64,000 nt of DNA from CAZWDL01 sp964632995 (GCA_964632995.1 CAZWDL010000018.1:12741-76740), one strand, 5' to 3'; shown: positions 1 through 8,925, numbered from the stretch's first letter. Made by a program: numbers and translations. Notes: a model not told the origin generated them from the sequence alone.

Positions 1-662
1 TCATTATAGCCGTAGGGGCGTTTGGGCCCTTTCTCGGTATAAGGCTGGCAAAAGCCGTAGTCAGCGGCATTTTGCGTAAGCCAATCATAAATTTTCTTGC
101 CCTCGCCCTCTTCAAAAAAGGCGTTATTGAGGCTGTTGAGGTCAATGTCGGTGCCCCAGTGATGGCGGGAGGTGCCGGGCATGGAGCTGTATTCCAGAAT
201 TTTCAGGGCGCGTTCCCCGGCCTCGGGCATAGCTTCGGAGAGGTCCATGCCGTCCACCTGCCGGGCGCCGGTCCACTTGGCCTCCCAGATGCTCTTCTGG
301 CTGTTGAAGTTGCGGGTAGCCGACAGGATTTTCAGGTTGACGCCGTCGGCTTTAGCGGCCTGGTGCATGTTCTGAAAAGCTTCGTAGGTATCCTTGCGCA
401 GGAACATGCCTTCACGGCCGGCGTATTTCGCTTCGATTATTGTAAAATGGGGATGTTGCGCCGGCTCGAACTTGCCCATGAGGTAATCGGTGGTAAATTC
501 GGTGTCGATGTAGGGGAGTTTGGGATCGGAAACCCGGATGGGCGCAGGTATTTCGACTCCGGGATCATTCGCTTCCCCCGGTTCGTCATCGGGCTTTTGG
601 TCATTGGTACAGGAAAAAAAAATTAATATGGTCAAAAAGGGAAATAATGGTCTAATGCTCAT
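1..662 (-). CDS. VanY-type D-Ala-D-Ala carboxypeptidase lipoprotein, C-terminus cut by window edge
   Basis: A reading frame on the minus strand starts at an ATG at 660-662 and runs open to the left edge, so about 220 residues are present and the end is missing. The N-terminus has a lipoprotein signal (hydrophobic stretch ending FFSC, Cys near residue 18) followed by an acidic, Pro-rich linker. Further on come SATRNF and the M15B peptidase zinc signature PGTSRHHWGTDIDL, where His and Asp are the expected metal ligands. By family knowledge these enzymes trim the terminal D-alanine from peptidoglycan peptides; the lipobox places it in the cell envelope. The second zinc histidine would lie past the edge. 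Family call is firm, exact substrate is not. Confidence 0.85.
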   Translation of the reverse strand, partial: MSIRPLFPFLTILIFFSCTNDQKPDDEPGEANDPGVEIPAPIRVSDPKLPYIDTEFTTDYLMGKFEPAQHPHFTIIEAKYAGREGMFLRKDTYEAFQNMHQAAKADGVNLKILSATRNFNSQKSIWEAKWTGARQVDGMDLSEAMPEAGERALKILEYSSMPGTSRHHWGTDIDLNSLNNAFFEEGEGKKIYDWLTQNAADYGFCQPYTEKGPKRPYGYN

Positions 663-703
663 GCGAGTGATTTTGAGGGAAAGGAATTTTGATTAAAAAG
701 TCG

Positions 704-1111
704 CTAAATGTCCTTTAAAAGGATCCCGGTAAAATGCTTGAAATCATCCAGGTGGTTTTCGATGATGCTTTCAACGATCGCCATTTCCAGCTTGGTGTAA
801 TTGTGAATAGCGATATTCCTGAATCCTACCATAGATTTTAGAATGTCGCCGAGTTCCTTAGGGATGATTTTCGCTTTTTGCAGCAATTCAAAACTATCCC
901 GGCTGGTCTCGGGTGTCCCCAAGCCCTTCAGCCGGACGACGTAATTCGCCAGATCAATAGATTGTTCGCAGGCGCGCAGTAAGTTCAGCAGTGCGGCGTC
1001 TTGCCGGGTGTAATCAGTTGAAAAGTCATCGCCGGCTGCGGCGTATTCCTCCTGCACGCGCTGCACACATCGTTCAATACTAGCTGATTTGCTGAGAATA
1101 ACATTATCCAT
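704..1111 (-). CDS. hepT: HepT-like HEPN ribonuclease toxin
   Basis: A 135-residue all-helical protein of the DUF86/HepT family. The diagnostic HEPN active-site motif RX4HXY is visible as RNIAIHNY around residues 97-104. HepT proteins are RNA-cutting toxins that are silenced when the partner MntA transfers AMP to the tyrosine of this motif (known for characterised members). The gene lies downstream of mntA and overlaps it by 8 nt, the usual arrangement of a co-translated type VII toxin-antitoxin pair. All motif residues are intact, so it should be active. It could serve phage defence or plasmid-like maintenance; the sequence does not decide. Confidence 0.88.
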   Translation of the reverse strand: MDNVILSKSASIERCVQRVQEEYAAAGDDFSTDYTRQDAALLNLLRACEQSIDLANYVVRLKGLGTPETSRDSFELLQKAKIIPKELGDILKSMVGFRNIAIHNYTKLEMAIVESIIENHLDDFKHFTGILLKDI

Positions 1112-1526
1112 TATGATAGACCTGTCCCGTCTCTTTTATTTGGGAAAGAATATCTTTTCTTTCTTCCTGTAATCGTTGATAAAAAGAGTAAGTAAGCATT
1201 TCAAAAACGCCACAGCTTTCTTCATTCTTGCAATATATACGACACCCGGTAGACAGCACCTGGAATTGCATGACGGTGGAGACGCTGCGCAGGTCCACGA
1301 GATCCACGTCCCGGTTGAGTTTCGCCGCCAGCTTTTCCTGGAGCTTCCAGCGCTCCAGCACGGAAAGCTTTTGATCGTATCGCGTCAGAAAGGCCACGTC
1401 CCAATCGCTTTGAGCGGTTTCCCGGCCCTGCGCGCGGGAACCGAAGAGGTAGATACCGAGCAGACCTGAAATGTTTTCCTTCAGGAAAGTCCGAATGTAT
1501 TCCAGGATGTCCTCGTGTTCTTCCAT
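1104..1526 (-). CDS. mntA: MntA-like minimal nucleotidyltransferase antitoxin
   Basis: A 140-residue minimal nucleotidyltransferase. The GSX10DXD signature is present (GSRAQGRETAQSDWD, about residues 29-43) and a third acidic residue follows in DVDLVDL near residue 73. In characterised HepT/MntA pairs this enzyme adds AMP to the toxin's motif tyrosine and so neutralises it. It is the first gene of the pair and overlaps hepT. It carries a C-terminal extension of about 45 residues with many Glu, Gln and Lys, a little longer than the smallest family members. No other mobile gene is nearby. Confidence 0.88.
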   Translation of the reverse strand: MEEHEDILEYIRTFLKENISGLLGIYLFGSRAQGRETAQSDWDVAFLTRYDQKLSVLERWKLQEKLAAKLNRDVDLVDLRSVSTVMQFQVLSTGCRIYCKNEESCGVFEMLTYSFYQRLQEERKDILSQIKETGQVYHNG

Positions 1527-1628
1527 TCAGTTGACAATTAGTCCTAAAATTAGCAGGAAATTTACCATTTTGGGCTTAAGTGACAAATAGAAGTTGTCAA
1601 AAGTCTTATTCAATCCTCCAATCCTTTC

Positions 1629-3074
1629 TCAATATTCAAACTCCATCCGCTCACAGGGATATCCGAAGAGGAATTTCTCTTTTACCATCCGGGCCACTTT
1701 GGGCGGCACCATCGCTTCCCATCCCGGTTCTCCCTGGCGCAGCATGTTCAGTACCCGTTTGGAGAAGATGTGCAGGATGCCCTCGTCGAATTTCTCTACA
1801 TCGACGATCTGGCGATTGTCGAGCAGGTGGCGGAACAAAAATTTAACACCTTCCGGTATCGGCATGTTTCCGGTGGTGATCAGTTCGGCGCTGCCTTCCT
1901 GCAGGGCGGGGTAGACGTAGATCTTGACGTTGCGGGTAAACAGCTCGCCGAAGGCGGCCAGCAGGCGGCCGTCCATGTTCTGATAGTACTTTTCATTGAT
2001 GATCTCCGAAAGCACCTGAACGCCCAGTACGAGACCGAGTTGCTGCACTTTGAAATCAGAAAGGTAATCGATGAGCCGCTGATGTTCTTCACAGTTGGAG
2101 ATCATGACGGTCTGACCCATGGCGTTGAGCAGTTCGGCGCGGTCGAGGAAATCCTTATGGTCCAGTTCGCCCTGCGCCCGAAGGTTGTCCATGGTGATTT
2201 CGGTGAGCAGGTAGGCGCGGCTGGAATCGACTCCGGGTTCATTGCGAAACTGCTGGTAGCTCGTCTGGATCATATCCAAGTTGACCAGGGTAGGAGGGCG
2301 GAAGCTGCCGCGTACGACCATGAGGTGCTTTTTGTACAGAAATTCGGAGCCGTGCACGCTGCGCCCGTCGGGGCCGAACATGGCGACATCCGTCAACTCG
2401 TGCTTGACGAGCATCAGGCAGAGCAGCCGGTTGTCGACCGCTTCAAAATCGGGTCCGGTCAGGCGGATCATATCGATTTTGACCCTTCCGTGCAGGCTGT
2501 CGAGTAAGGACTCGATCATGACCTCTGGGTCCTCGTTGTAGCGGTAGCAGGCATAAATGAGGTTGACGCCGAGCGTTCCGATAGCCTGTTGCTGCAGCTG
2601 GTTGTCGTTATCCAGCATACGCACGTGCAGTACGATCTCGTTGGGCTCCCCCTCCGGATGCAGCTGGAAGCGCAGGCCCAGCCAGCCGTCGCCTTTGATG
2701 GTGCGCTGATAGTTGATGGCGGCGACGGTATCGGCGAAGACGAAGAATTTGGTTTCGGGCCGTTCGTTTTGCAAGCGGCTCCCCATCAGGTCGTACTCGT
2801 GGTCGAGCATCTTATACAGGCGCGATTCGCACACATAGCGTCCGCTGGGCTCCACCCCGTAAATTTTATCCGAGTATACCTTATCGTAAGCCGACATGGT
2901 TTTGGCGATGGTGCCGGCTGCGGCTCCTGCCTGGAAGAAGTAGCGGGCTACCTCCTGGCCCGCTCCGATTTCGGCGAAGGTGCCGTAAATGGAGGGGTCG
3001 AGGTTGATTTCCAGTGCCTTCTGGTCGGTCTCTAGCTGTTGGCGCATGGCTGTATTTTCTAGGATGGAACGCAA
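1629..3074 (-). CDS. Conserved cytosolic protein of unknown function (481 aa)
   Basis: A soluble 481-residue protein with no signal peptide or membrane segment. The N-terminal third has a dense block of small residues and acids (FAEIGAGQEVARYFFQAG, about 25-42, then AGTIAKTMSAYDK) that looks like a strongly conserved core. I recognise the overall pattern as a protein widespread in Bacteroidota and seen under several inconsistent names, but I know of no demonstrated function and assign none. It is followed at its 3' side by the toxin-antitoxin pair on the same strand after about 100 nt, and the next gene upstream is divergent, so it is probably a single-gene unit. Confidence 0.8.
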   Translation of the reverse strand: MRSILENTAMRQQLETDQKALEINLDPSIYGTFAEIGAGQEVARYFFQAGAAAGTIAKTMSAYDKVYSDKIYGVEPSGRYVCESRLYKMLDHEYDLMGSRLQNERPETKFFVFADTVAAINYQRTIKGDGWLGLRFQLHPEGEPNEIVLHVRMLDNDNQLQQQAIGTLGVNLIYACYRYNEDPEVMIESLLDSLHGRVKIDMIRLTGPDFEAVDNRLLCLMLVKHELTDVAMFGPDGRSVHGSEFLYKKHLMVVRGSFRPPTLVNLDMIQTSYQQFRNEPGVDSSRAYLLTEITMDNLRAQGELDHKDFLDRAELLNAMGQTVMISNCEEHQRLIDYLSDFKVQQLGLVLGVQVLSEIINEKYYQNMDGRLLAAFGELFTRNVKIYVYPALQEGSAELITTGNMPIPEGVKFLFRHLLDNRQIVDVEKFDEGILHIFSKRVLNMLRQGEPGWEAMVPPKVARMVKEKFLFGYPCERMEFEY

Positions 3075-3213
3075 ATTGTTCGGGAAAATATTTTTGCAAA
3101 ATTAGTGAATCGGAGGCGGAGAAGGGGAGAGCGGTGAGGAAAAAGCAGAATTAATTCCCGAATTTTGTGATTATCGTTCCCCAAACACCGGATACCAACT
3201 TCAAGCCGACGAA

Positions 3214-3693
3214 ATGAATGACTGGAATCAATCCAAGCCCTTGTTGGTCCTGGCTGTACTAGCCGGGCTAGCCGTCCTGGTTTTCTTAGGACAACAAATA
3301 TTTGCAGAGAAAGAGCAGCAGGCTTTTCTGAATCAAGCGCCTTTCGGCAAAAAGCAAAGTACGGCGCCGGCGGTGGAATTTTCTGCCTGTGCGGTTTGTG
3401 GATACCGGTCTATCCGCCCGGATACCCTGCTATGTCCCATCTGCTACGTAGAACTCACCGAATCGGAGCGCATCCTCTGGGAATACGAGTCCATGGAAGA
3501 AATGATCGCGGAGGAGCAGGCCAATTTTTTTGCCGCGGAAGGCTTTCGCGACAGCGGACTGTTCTTTATGCCCGGGATCTGGAAAATCGATGCGGCCGGC
3601 TACCCCAAGGATACGACCTGGCAACCGGTAGTCGATAGCCAGACCGTAGTGATGCTGCGCGATACGCTGCTCGACAGGGGGATTGTGGAGTGA
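3214..3693 (+). CDS. Membrane-anchored putative zinc-ribbon protein, function unknown
   Basis: A 159-residue protein with one N-terminal membrane segment (about residues 9-27, rich in Leu, Val and Ala) and then a soluble part. Two CxxC pairs (CAVC and CPIC, about residues 58-76) are spaced like a small zinc ribbon. The rest is acidic and ends in a 60-residue segment with no motif I know. The ATG at 3214 follows the upstream region directly and puts the hydrophobic segment at the N-terminus, which supports this start. Function unknown; the topology suggests a bitopic protein whose ribbon side cannot be fixed from the sequence. Confidence 0.7.
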   Translation: MNDWNQSKPLLVLAVLAGLAVLVFLGQQIFAEKEQQAFLNQAPFGKKQSTAPAVEFSACAVCGYRSIRPDTLLCPICYVELTESERILWEYESMEEMIAEEQANFFAAEGFRDSGLFFMPGIWKIDAAGYPKDTTWQPVVDSQTVVMLRDTLLDRGIVE

Positions 3694-3866
3694 TGCTGGG
3701 TGCTGGGTTCTGGGTGCTGGATGCTGTTCAGCCAGGCTTTGCGGACCAGCGGGCATGGGTATGCCTATACGGGCCCTTTCCGGGCGGGCGCGCCCCGAAA
3801 GGCCGGGCTTTATCCGGCGGAAGCCTTGCAAGCAGCCAACAGCGAACAGCCAACAGTAGCCCAGTT
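3692..3866. repeat. Gene-tail word repeat region
   Basis: Directly after the stop codon, 3692-3724 is built from variants of the word TGCTGGGT/TGCTGGAT repeated about five times. At 3833-3856 a second word repeat follows (GCAGCCAACAGCGAACAGCC and onward). A closely related word series (AGCAGCCGACAGCGAAGAGC) occurs near 12332. Neither part codes. This looks like a dispersed intergenic repeat type of this genome. Confidence 0.5.
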
Positions 3867-4870
3867 TTAGGTGGTCAGGACGACGCGGAAACGCGCTTCG
3901 TTATTGATCATGCGGGCGTAAGCTTCGTTGGCTTTTTCGAGCGGGAAGGTTTCAATTTGGGGGGTAATACCGGCCAGGGCGCTGAATTGCAGGGTATCCT
4001 CGCTGTCGCGGGCGGTGCCGCTGGGCCAGCCCTGGATGGAGGCGCGATTGCCGATCAGAGAGAAGGGGTTGACTGATACGCCTTCGGGAGTAGCGGCTAC
4101 GATGAGGAGCTGTCCGTTGCGTCCCAGGCCTCCGATGACGGATTCGATGGCTTTGGCGCTGGGAGCGGTGGCCAGGATGATGCGGGCGCCGCCGTATTTT
4201 TGAAGCACTTTGGCGGGGTCTTCCGCTTTGGCGTCGATAAAGGTGTCGGCGCCCAGGTCCATAGCCAGCTGTTGCTTATCCGTTCCCCGGCTGATGGCTA
4301 CGGTTTTGAAGCCCATGCGCTTCGCGTACTGCAGGCCGAGATGGCCCAGTCCGCCGATACCCTGTACGGCCACCAGGCCGCCCGGCTTGGCGCCGCTGTT
4401 GCGCAGGGCGTTATAGGTGGTGATGCCGGCGCAGAGTAGGGGCGCCGCGTCGACGTCTTTCAGGTCATCGGGAATACTGGCGACTGCTTCCTGCGGTGCG
4501 ACGAGGTACTCGGCGTAGCCGCCGTCGTAGCTGATGCCGCAGACCTGGGCGTTTTACACTGGATGAAGTCGCCGTCACGGCAGGCATCACAGTTGAAGCA
4601 GTGACCGCCGTGCCAGCCTACGCCTACGCGCTGTCCTTTTTTCCAGTTTTTGACATCCGTACCCAGGGCGTCTACCGTTCCTACGATTTCGTGGCCCGGA
4701 ATGCGGGGGTAGCTGATCCCTGGATAAGTGCCTTCCTTTACAAAAGCATCGCTGTGGCAAATGCCACAGGCATTTACTTTGATGCGGACCTGATTGGGGG
4801 CAGGCTGTGGAATTTCGCGTTCGACGAGTTGAAAATCGCCGCCGGCTTCGTTAATTATCATTGCTCTCAT
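3867..4870 (-). pseudogene. Zinc-dependent alcohol dehydrogenase, frameshifted
   Basis: Two adjacent reading frames encode the two halves of one medium-chain zinc alcohol dehydrogenase. The first half (from 4870) has the catalytic zinc site GICHSD and GHE and the structural-zinc cysteines in GGHCFNCDACRDGDFIQC. The second half (ending 3867) has the Rossmann glycines GIGGLGHLGLQYA and a normal C-terminus. The frame is lost in a run of four A (minus strand; plus 4552-4555), where one more A restores a continuous product of 334 residues reading CKNAQVCGISYDGGYAEY. The gap between halves therefore still encodes protein. It may be a true pseudogene or a homopolymer sequencing error. Likely activity if intact: NADP-linked aldehyde/alcohol conversion (cinnamyl-alcohol-dehydrogenase-like). 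Confidence 0.85.
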
Positions 4871-4973
4871 GGCAGGAAAAATATTTTAAGTGAAGGAAAT
4901 ACGCTTATGGAAGGAAAGGAGGGCTCCAAATGTTTGAAGAGGAAGCTTATTCGCAGGAATTTCGGGAGCGGGT

Positions 4974-4992
4974 CTAGTGCCTCCGGCACTAG
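4974..4992. repeat. CTAG palindrome at the end of kdsD
   Basis: A hairpin with 8-bp perfect arms CTAGTGCC and GGCACTAG around a TCC loop overlaps the kdsD stop codon. Related palindromes lie at 8796-8829 and 14981-15016. It may act as a terminator or belong to a REP-like repeat family; there is no T-run. Confidence 0.6.
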
Positions 4993-5957
4993 ATCAAGCC
5001 TTCCCGGATGAGATCGTGGAGGTGAACGATGCCGAGGTAGCGCTGCTCTTCGGCTACCAGCAGCTGAGTGATGCTGTGGCGGCGTATCAGTTCGAGTGCT
5101 TTGACGGCCAGAGCCTCTTTGGAGATAGTTTTGGGTGAAGGGGTCATAATATCTTTTGCCTGCAGGCCGTCGATTTCCCGTCTTTTTTCCAGCATGCGGC
5201 GCAGGTCTCCATCGGTGATAACGCCGCATAGCCGGTTTTCCTGGTCGAGGACGGCGGTGGCGCCCAGTCGCTTGGTCGTCATTTCGAGGATGCTCTGCTG
5301 GATGCTGTCATTCAGGTACACTTTTGGTTTTTCATTGTGCGGATAGATATCTGCAACGCGCAGGTAGAGCTGCTTGCCGAGCGAGCCGCCGGGATGGAAC
5401 TGGGCAAAGTCGGTAGGAGTAAAGCCGCGTAAGGCGAGCAGGGCGGTGGCCAGGGCATCTCCCATAGCGACCTGGGCGGTGGTGCTGGCGGTGGGCGCCA
5501 GGTTGTTCGGATCGGCTTCCTGGGGGCAGGGCGTGTGCAGCAGGTAATCGGCATGGCGGCCCAGATGAGAACCGGGGTTGGCCACCATCCCGATCAAGGG
5601 GGCGCCCATGGATTTGACCAGGGGCAGCAATACTTTGATCTCGGGCGTTTCACCGCTTTTCGACAGGCAGAGCACCGCGTCGCCATTCTGAACCATGCCC
5701 AGGTCACCGTGGATGGCGTCGGCGGCATGCATGAATAAGGCAGGGGTACCGGTGGAGTTGAGGGTGGCCGCCACCTTCTGTCCGATCAGCGCACTCTTGC
5801 CGATACCCGTTACCACGAGGCGGCCGGGAGCTTCAAATATGACCTGGACAGCGGCGACGAAATGACGGTCGATACAGTTGAGTAACCCATCCAGGGTATC
5901 TTTCTCAATTTCAAGCGTTCGCCTGGCGGTTTTAATAATCAGCGATTCCGTATTCAC
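4989..5957 (-). CDS. kdsD: D-arabinose-5-phosphate isomerase (SIS + 2 CBS)
   Basis: A 322-residue protein of the KpsF/GutQ/KdsD family, close to the usual length. The N-terminal SIS domain (about 35-170) shows the sugar-phosphate-binding motifs GIGKSALIGQK and LSKSGETPE, and a conserved HGDLGM. Two CBS domains fill residues about 205-322. The enzyme converts ribulose 5-phosphate to arabinose 5-phosphate, the first step to Kdo for lipopolysaccharide. It acts in the cytoplasm. It is divergent from recQ with a 171-nt shared upstream region. The ATG at 5957 gives a normal family N-terminus. Other Kdo genes are not next to it. Confidence 0.93.
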   Translation of the reverse strand: MNTESLIIKTARRTLEIEKDTLDGLLNCIDRHFVAAVQVIFEAPGRLVVTGIGKSALIGQKVAATLNSTGTPALFMHAADAIHGDLGMVQNGDAVLCLSKSGETPEIKVLLPLVKSMGAPLIGMVANPGSHLGRHADYLLHTPCPQEADPNNLAPTASTTAQVAMGDALATALLALRGFTPTDFAQFHPGGSLGKQLYLRVADIYPHNEKPKVYLNDSIQQSILEMTTKRLGATAVLDQENRLCGVITDGDLRRMLEKRREIDGLQAKDIMTPSPKTISKEALAVKALELIRRHSITQLLVAEEQRYLGIVHLHDLIREGLI

Positions 5958-6040
5958 AATTTTATTTTGTACTTTTGACGGCTTTTGGGTCAGGAAGGGT
6001 AAAATCCTTCACAACTACTTGATAAAAAAAGTGTTAAGGA

Positions 6041-6072
6041 TTTGTTAAGCCTTAATTTTTTGGCTAAATTTA
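6041..6072 (+). promoter_or_regulatory. Candidate Bacteroidota-type promoter for recQ
   Basis: TTTG at 6041-6044 and TAAATTTA at 6065-6072 are separated by 20 nt. This resembles the phylum's -33 TTTG and -7 TAnnTTTG boxes, with one mismatch in the last position. It lies 57 nt before the recQ start. Confidence 0.35.
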
Positions 6073-6128
6073 GTTATCTGGAGCGTAAAAATAAGTCAAA
6101 AAAACTGTTACAAAGAATTTGACAAGAC

Positions 6129-8330
6129 ATGACAGTGATGTACAAAACTTTGCAGGAAGCATTGCAATCGTATTTCGGTTTCGATACCTTCAAAGGAAAT
6201 CAGGAAGAAATTATTACAAGTGTTCTAAACGGACAGGATACTTTCGTCATTATGCCGACGGGAGGAGGGAAATCGCTCTGCTATCAACTGCCGGCGCTGA
6301 TGATGAACGGAACGGCGATTATCATATCGCCGCTGATCGCACTGATGAAGAACCAGGTAGATTCGATCAGAGGATACGGCCGGAATGACGAAGTAGCTCA
6401 TTTTTTAAATTCCTCGCTGACCAAAGCGCAAATGAAGCAGGTTAAGCAGGATATAACCGACGGCAAGACAAAATTGCTGTTCATTGCACCGGAAACCCTT
6501 ACCAAGGACGAAAATATCGAGTTTTTTCAACAGGTTAATGTTTCTTTTGTCGCCGTTGACGAGGCGCATTGCATCTCGGAGTGGGGGCATGATTTTCGTC
6601 CGGAATACCGGCGTATTCGCGCCATGCTCGACGCTATAGGCAAAAACATTCCGGTCATCGGGCTGACGGCTACCGCGACGCCCAAAGTGCAGTCGGATAT
6701 CGTGAAGAATCTCGATATGAAGGAAGAAAACACTTTCCTTTCTTCCTTTAACCGTTCGAACCTGTACTACGAAGTGCGCCCGAAAGGCAAGAAAAGCCAG
6801 ACGGTCAAACAGATCATCCAGATAATCAAGGGTATCCCGAATCAGTCGGGCATCATATACGTACAGAGCCGGAAATCGGCCGAAGATATTGCTAAAGCCC
6901 TCGTGGTTAACGATATCAAAGCGGCGCCTTATCACGCAGGGCTCGACGCCAAAACGCGAAGTAAAACACAAGATGACTTTCTCATGGAGGAGGTCGATGT
7001 CATCGTAGCGACTATCGCTTTCGGTATGGGCATCGACAAACCCGATGTGCGCTTCGTCATCCATTTCGATATTCCGAAGAGCATCGAAAATTACTACCAG
7101 GAAACAGGCCGCGCCGGCCGCGACGGACTGGAAGGCAGGTGCATCGCCTTTTACGCCTACAAAGACATTCTCAAGCTGGAGAAGTTCTTGCGTGATAAGC
7201 CGGTCGCCGAACGCGAAATGAGCGCGCAGCTCATGCAGGAAGTGATGGCTTACGCCGAAACGCCTACCTGCCGCCGCCGCTTTCTGCTTCATTATTTTGG
7301 GGAGAACTACAAAAACGACAACTGCGGGCGCTGTGATAACTGCCTGCATCCCAAAGAGAAGGTTGAAGTGAAGAAGGAAATGAGCCAGGCGCTCCAAATC
7401 GTTCTGGAACTGGATGAAAACTACAACATCAAAACCCTCGTCAATTTCACCCTCGGCAAGGAAACCAAAGAGCTGCTGGACTTCGGTTTTGACCAGAAAC
7501 CGCTCTTCGGCGTAGGTAGCGAAAAGGACGAAAACTTCTGGAGCTCCGTTTTCCGTCAGGCATTGCTGCACAATATGCTTTACAAGGATATCGAGTCCTA
7601 CGGCAAACTGAAAATGACGGATAAAGGACGCGCTTTTATCAAGCAACCCCACTCTTTACAGATTCCGCTCAATCACGACTACGACGAAGAGCCTCAGGAT
7701 TACTACGTGGAAGGCGCCAACGGCAATGGGGCTGTTCTCGACGAGACCCTTATGCGCATGCTCAAAGACTTGCGCCGCCAGGAAGCCCGGCGCAAAGACG
7801 TGCCACCATTCGTCATCTTCCAGGACCCTTCCCTGGAAGATATGGCGACACAGTACCCCATCAGCATGGAGGATATGGCGCAGATCACCGGCGTGAGTAA
7901 GGGTAAAGCTATGCGCTACGGCCGTCCTTTCATCAACCTGATCAAAGAATACGTTGAAGAAAACAACATCGAACGGCCTACCGATTTCGTCGTCAAACAA
8001 GTGGCGAATAAATCAAAGGTTAAAGTGAGTATTATACAGGCGATCGACCGGAAAATACCGCTGGAAGATGTCGCTTCCACCACTAACCTGTCGATGGAGG
8101 AATTACTCGTAGAGCTCAACGCCATCGTCAGCTCCGGCACTAAAGTGAATATCGACTACTACATCGAGGAAACGGTCGATGAATACGCCCGGGAAGAAAT
8201 CTACGATTACTTCATGGAAGCCGAAACCGACTCGACGGAAATCGCTTACCGCGAGCTGCAGGAGGAAGACATCACCATGGAGGAAATACAGCTTATGCGG
8301 ATCAAGTTCCTCTCCGAAATGGCGAATTGA
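6129..8330 (+). CDS. recQ: ATP-dependent DNA helicase RecQ
   Basis: A 733-residue superfamily 2 helicase. Walker A is PTGGGKS at residues 43-49, the DEAH box is at 144-147, and GLTATATPK and the arginine-finger motif QETGRAGRDG follow. The RecQ-C-terminal zinc site is CRRRFLLHYFG...CGRCDNC (about 380-405). Around residues 545-610 an HRDC-like segment (PPFVIFQDPSLEDMA) is followed by a further helical tail with DEYAREEIYDYF, longer than in E. coli RecQ and usual in Bacteroidota. The protein unwinds DNA from 3' to 5' in recombination repair. The ATG at 6129 places the first helicase motif at the normal distance. Transcribed away from kdsD; aroQ follows after 49 nt and may be cotranscribed. Confidence 0.95.
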   Translation: MTVMYKTLQEALQSYFGFDTFKGNQEEIITSVLNGQDTFVIMPTGGGKSLCYQLPALMMNGTAIIISPLIALMKNQVDSIRGYGRNDEVAHFLNSSLTKAQMKQVKQDITDGKTKLLFIAPETLTKDENIEFFQQVNVSFVAVDEAHCISEWGHDFRPEYRRIRAMLDAIGKNIPVIGLTATATPKVQSDIVKNLDMKEENTFLSSFNRSNLYYEVRPKGKKSQTVKQIIQIIKGIPNQSGIIYVQSRKSAEDIAKALVVNDIKAAPYHAGLDAKTRSKTQDDFLMEEVDVIVATIAFGMGIDKPDVRFVIHFDIPKSIENYYQETGRAGRDGLEGRCIAFYAYKDILKLEKFLRDKPVAEREMSAQLMQEVMAYAETPTCRRRFLLHYFGENYKNDNCGRCDNCLHPKEKVEVKKEMSQALQIVLELDENYNIKTLVNFTLGKETKELLDFGFDQKPLFGVGSEKDENFWSSVFRQALLHNMLYKDIESYGKLKMTDKGRAFIKQPHSLQIPLNHDYDEEPQDYYVEGANGNGAVLDETLMRMLKDLRRQEARRKDVPPFVIFQDPSLEDMATQYPISMEDMAQITGVSKGKAMRYGRPFINLIKEYVEENNIERPTDFVVKQVANKSKVKVSIIQAIDRKIPLEDVASTTNLSMEELLVELNAIVSSGTKVNIDYYIEETVDEYAREEIYDYFMEAETDSTEIAYRELQEEDITMEEIQLMRIKFLSEMAN

Positions 8331-8379
8331 GTTCATGGTTCTACCTCCTCAACTTTGAACCGCTCAACTTTTGATTAGA

Positions 8380-8799
8380 ATGCGTCTATTACTGCTCAAC
8401 GGACCAAACCTCAACCTGCTCGGCAGGCGAGAGCCCGACGTGTACGGCGGGCAAAGCTTTGAAGCGTACCTGGAAACGCTGCGCCGGGATTTTTCCGGAG
8501 TGCAGCTGGATTATTTTCAGAGTAATTCAGAGGGAGTGATCATCGATAAACTGCAGGAGGCGGGCTTTGAGTATGACGGCATCGTGCTTAATGCCGGAGC
8601 CTATACCCACACATCCGTTGCTATTGCCGATGCGGTTAAAGCTATTATTACCCCTGTCATCGAAGTGCATATTTCCAATATTCACGCCCGGGAGCCTTTC
8701 CGCCATCATTCTTACCTGGCCCCGTATTGCCGGGGCAGCATTGTCGGCCTGGGACTGCGGGGCTACGAGTTGGCTCTTGCCTTTTTTGTGAAAGGCTAG
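8380..8799 (+). CDS. aroQ: Type II 3-dehydroquinate dehydratase
   Basis: A 139-residue protein with all hallmarks of the small type II enzyme: NGPNLNLLGRREPDVYG at the N-terminus, the lid with the catalytic Arg and Tyr, QSNSEG, NAGAYTHTSVAI, and HISNIHAREPFRHHS with the catalytic His. It removes water from 3-dehydroquinate in the shikimate pathway. The frame is open further upstream through a TTG at 8371, but the ATG at 8380 begins exactly at the family N-terminus and is preferred. It sits 49 nt after recQ on the same strand and ends before a strong palindromic terminator. Confidence 0.95.
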   Translation: MRLLLLNGPNLNLLGRREPDVYGGQSFEAYLETLRRDFSGVQLDYFQSNSEGVIIDKLQEAGFEYDGIVLNAGAYTHTSVAIADAVKAIITPVIEVHISNIHAREPFRHHSYLAPYCRGSIVGLGLRGYELALAFFVKG

Positions 8800-8829
8800 T
8801 GGCTTCGGAACTAGCGCCTCAGGCATTAG
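8796..8829. repeat. Two CTAG palindromes in tandem after aroQ
   Basis: Two overlapping 19-nt imperfect palindromes, CTAGTGGCTTCGGAACTAG (8796-8814) and CTAGCGCCTCAGGCATTAG (8811-8829), start on the aroQ stop codon. They match the palindrome at 4974-4992 in length and layout. Confidence 0.55.
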
Positions 8830-8838
8830 GTCTCTATA

Positions 8839-8882
8839 AAAACCGAAAGGGATTCTTGTGCACAAGAATCCCTTTCGGTTTT
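8839..8882. terminator. Perfect 44-nt palindrome, bidirectional terminator
   Basis: Two perfectly complementary 22-nt arms (8839-8860 and 8861-8882) with no loop, A-rich on the outside left and T-rich on the outside right. It lies between the convergent aroQ and DUF2267 genes, so it can end transcription from both sides. Confidence 0.8.
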
Positions 8883-8925
8883 CAGACAATTTGAATATGT
8901 CTGGGTGTTTATTGCTTTTTTGGGT

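Noticed and set aside
72..626. 184-residue plus-strand reading frame
   Set aside because: It is the antisense shadow of the VanY-type peptidase, which has a signal peptide and zinc motif on the minus strand.
6405..7652. 415-residue minus-strand frame inside recQ
   Set aside because: It is antisense to the clear helicase motifs and encodes no recognisable domain.
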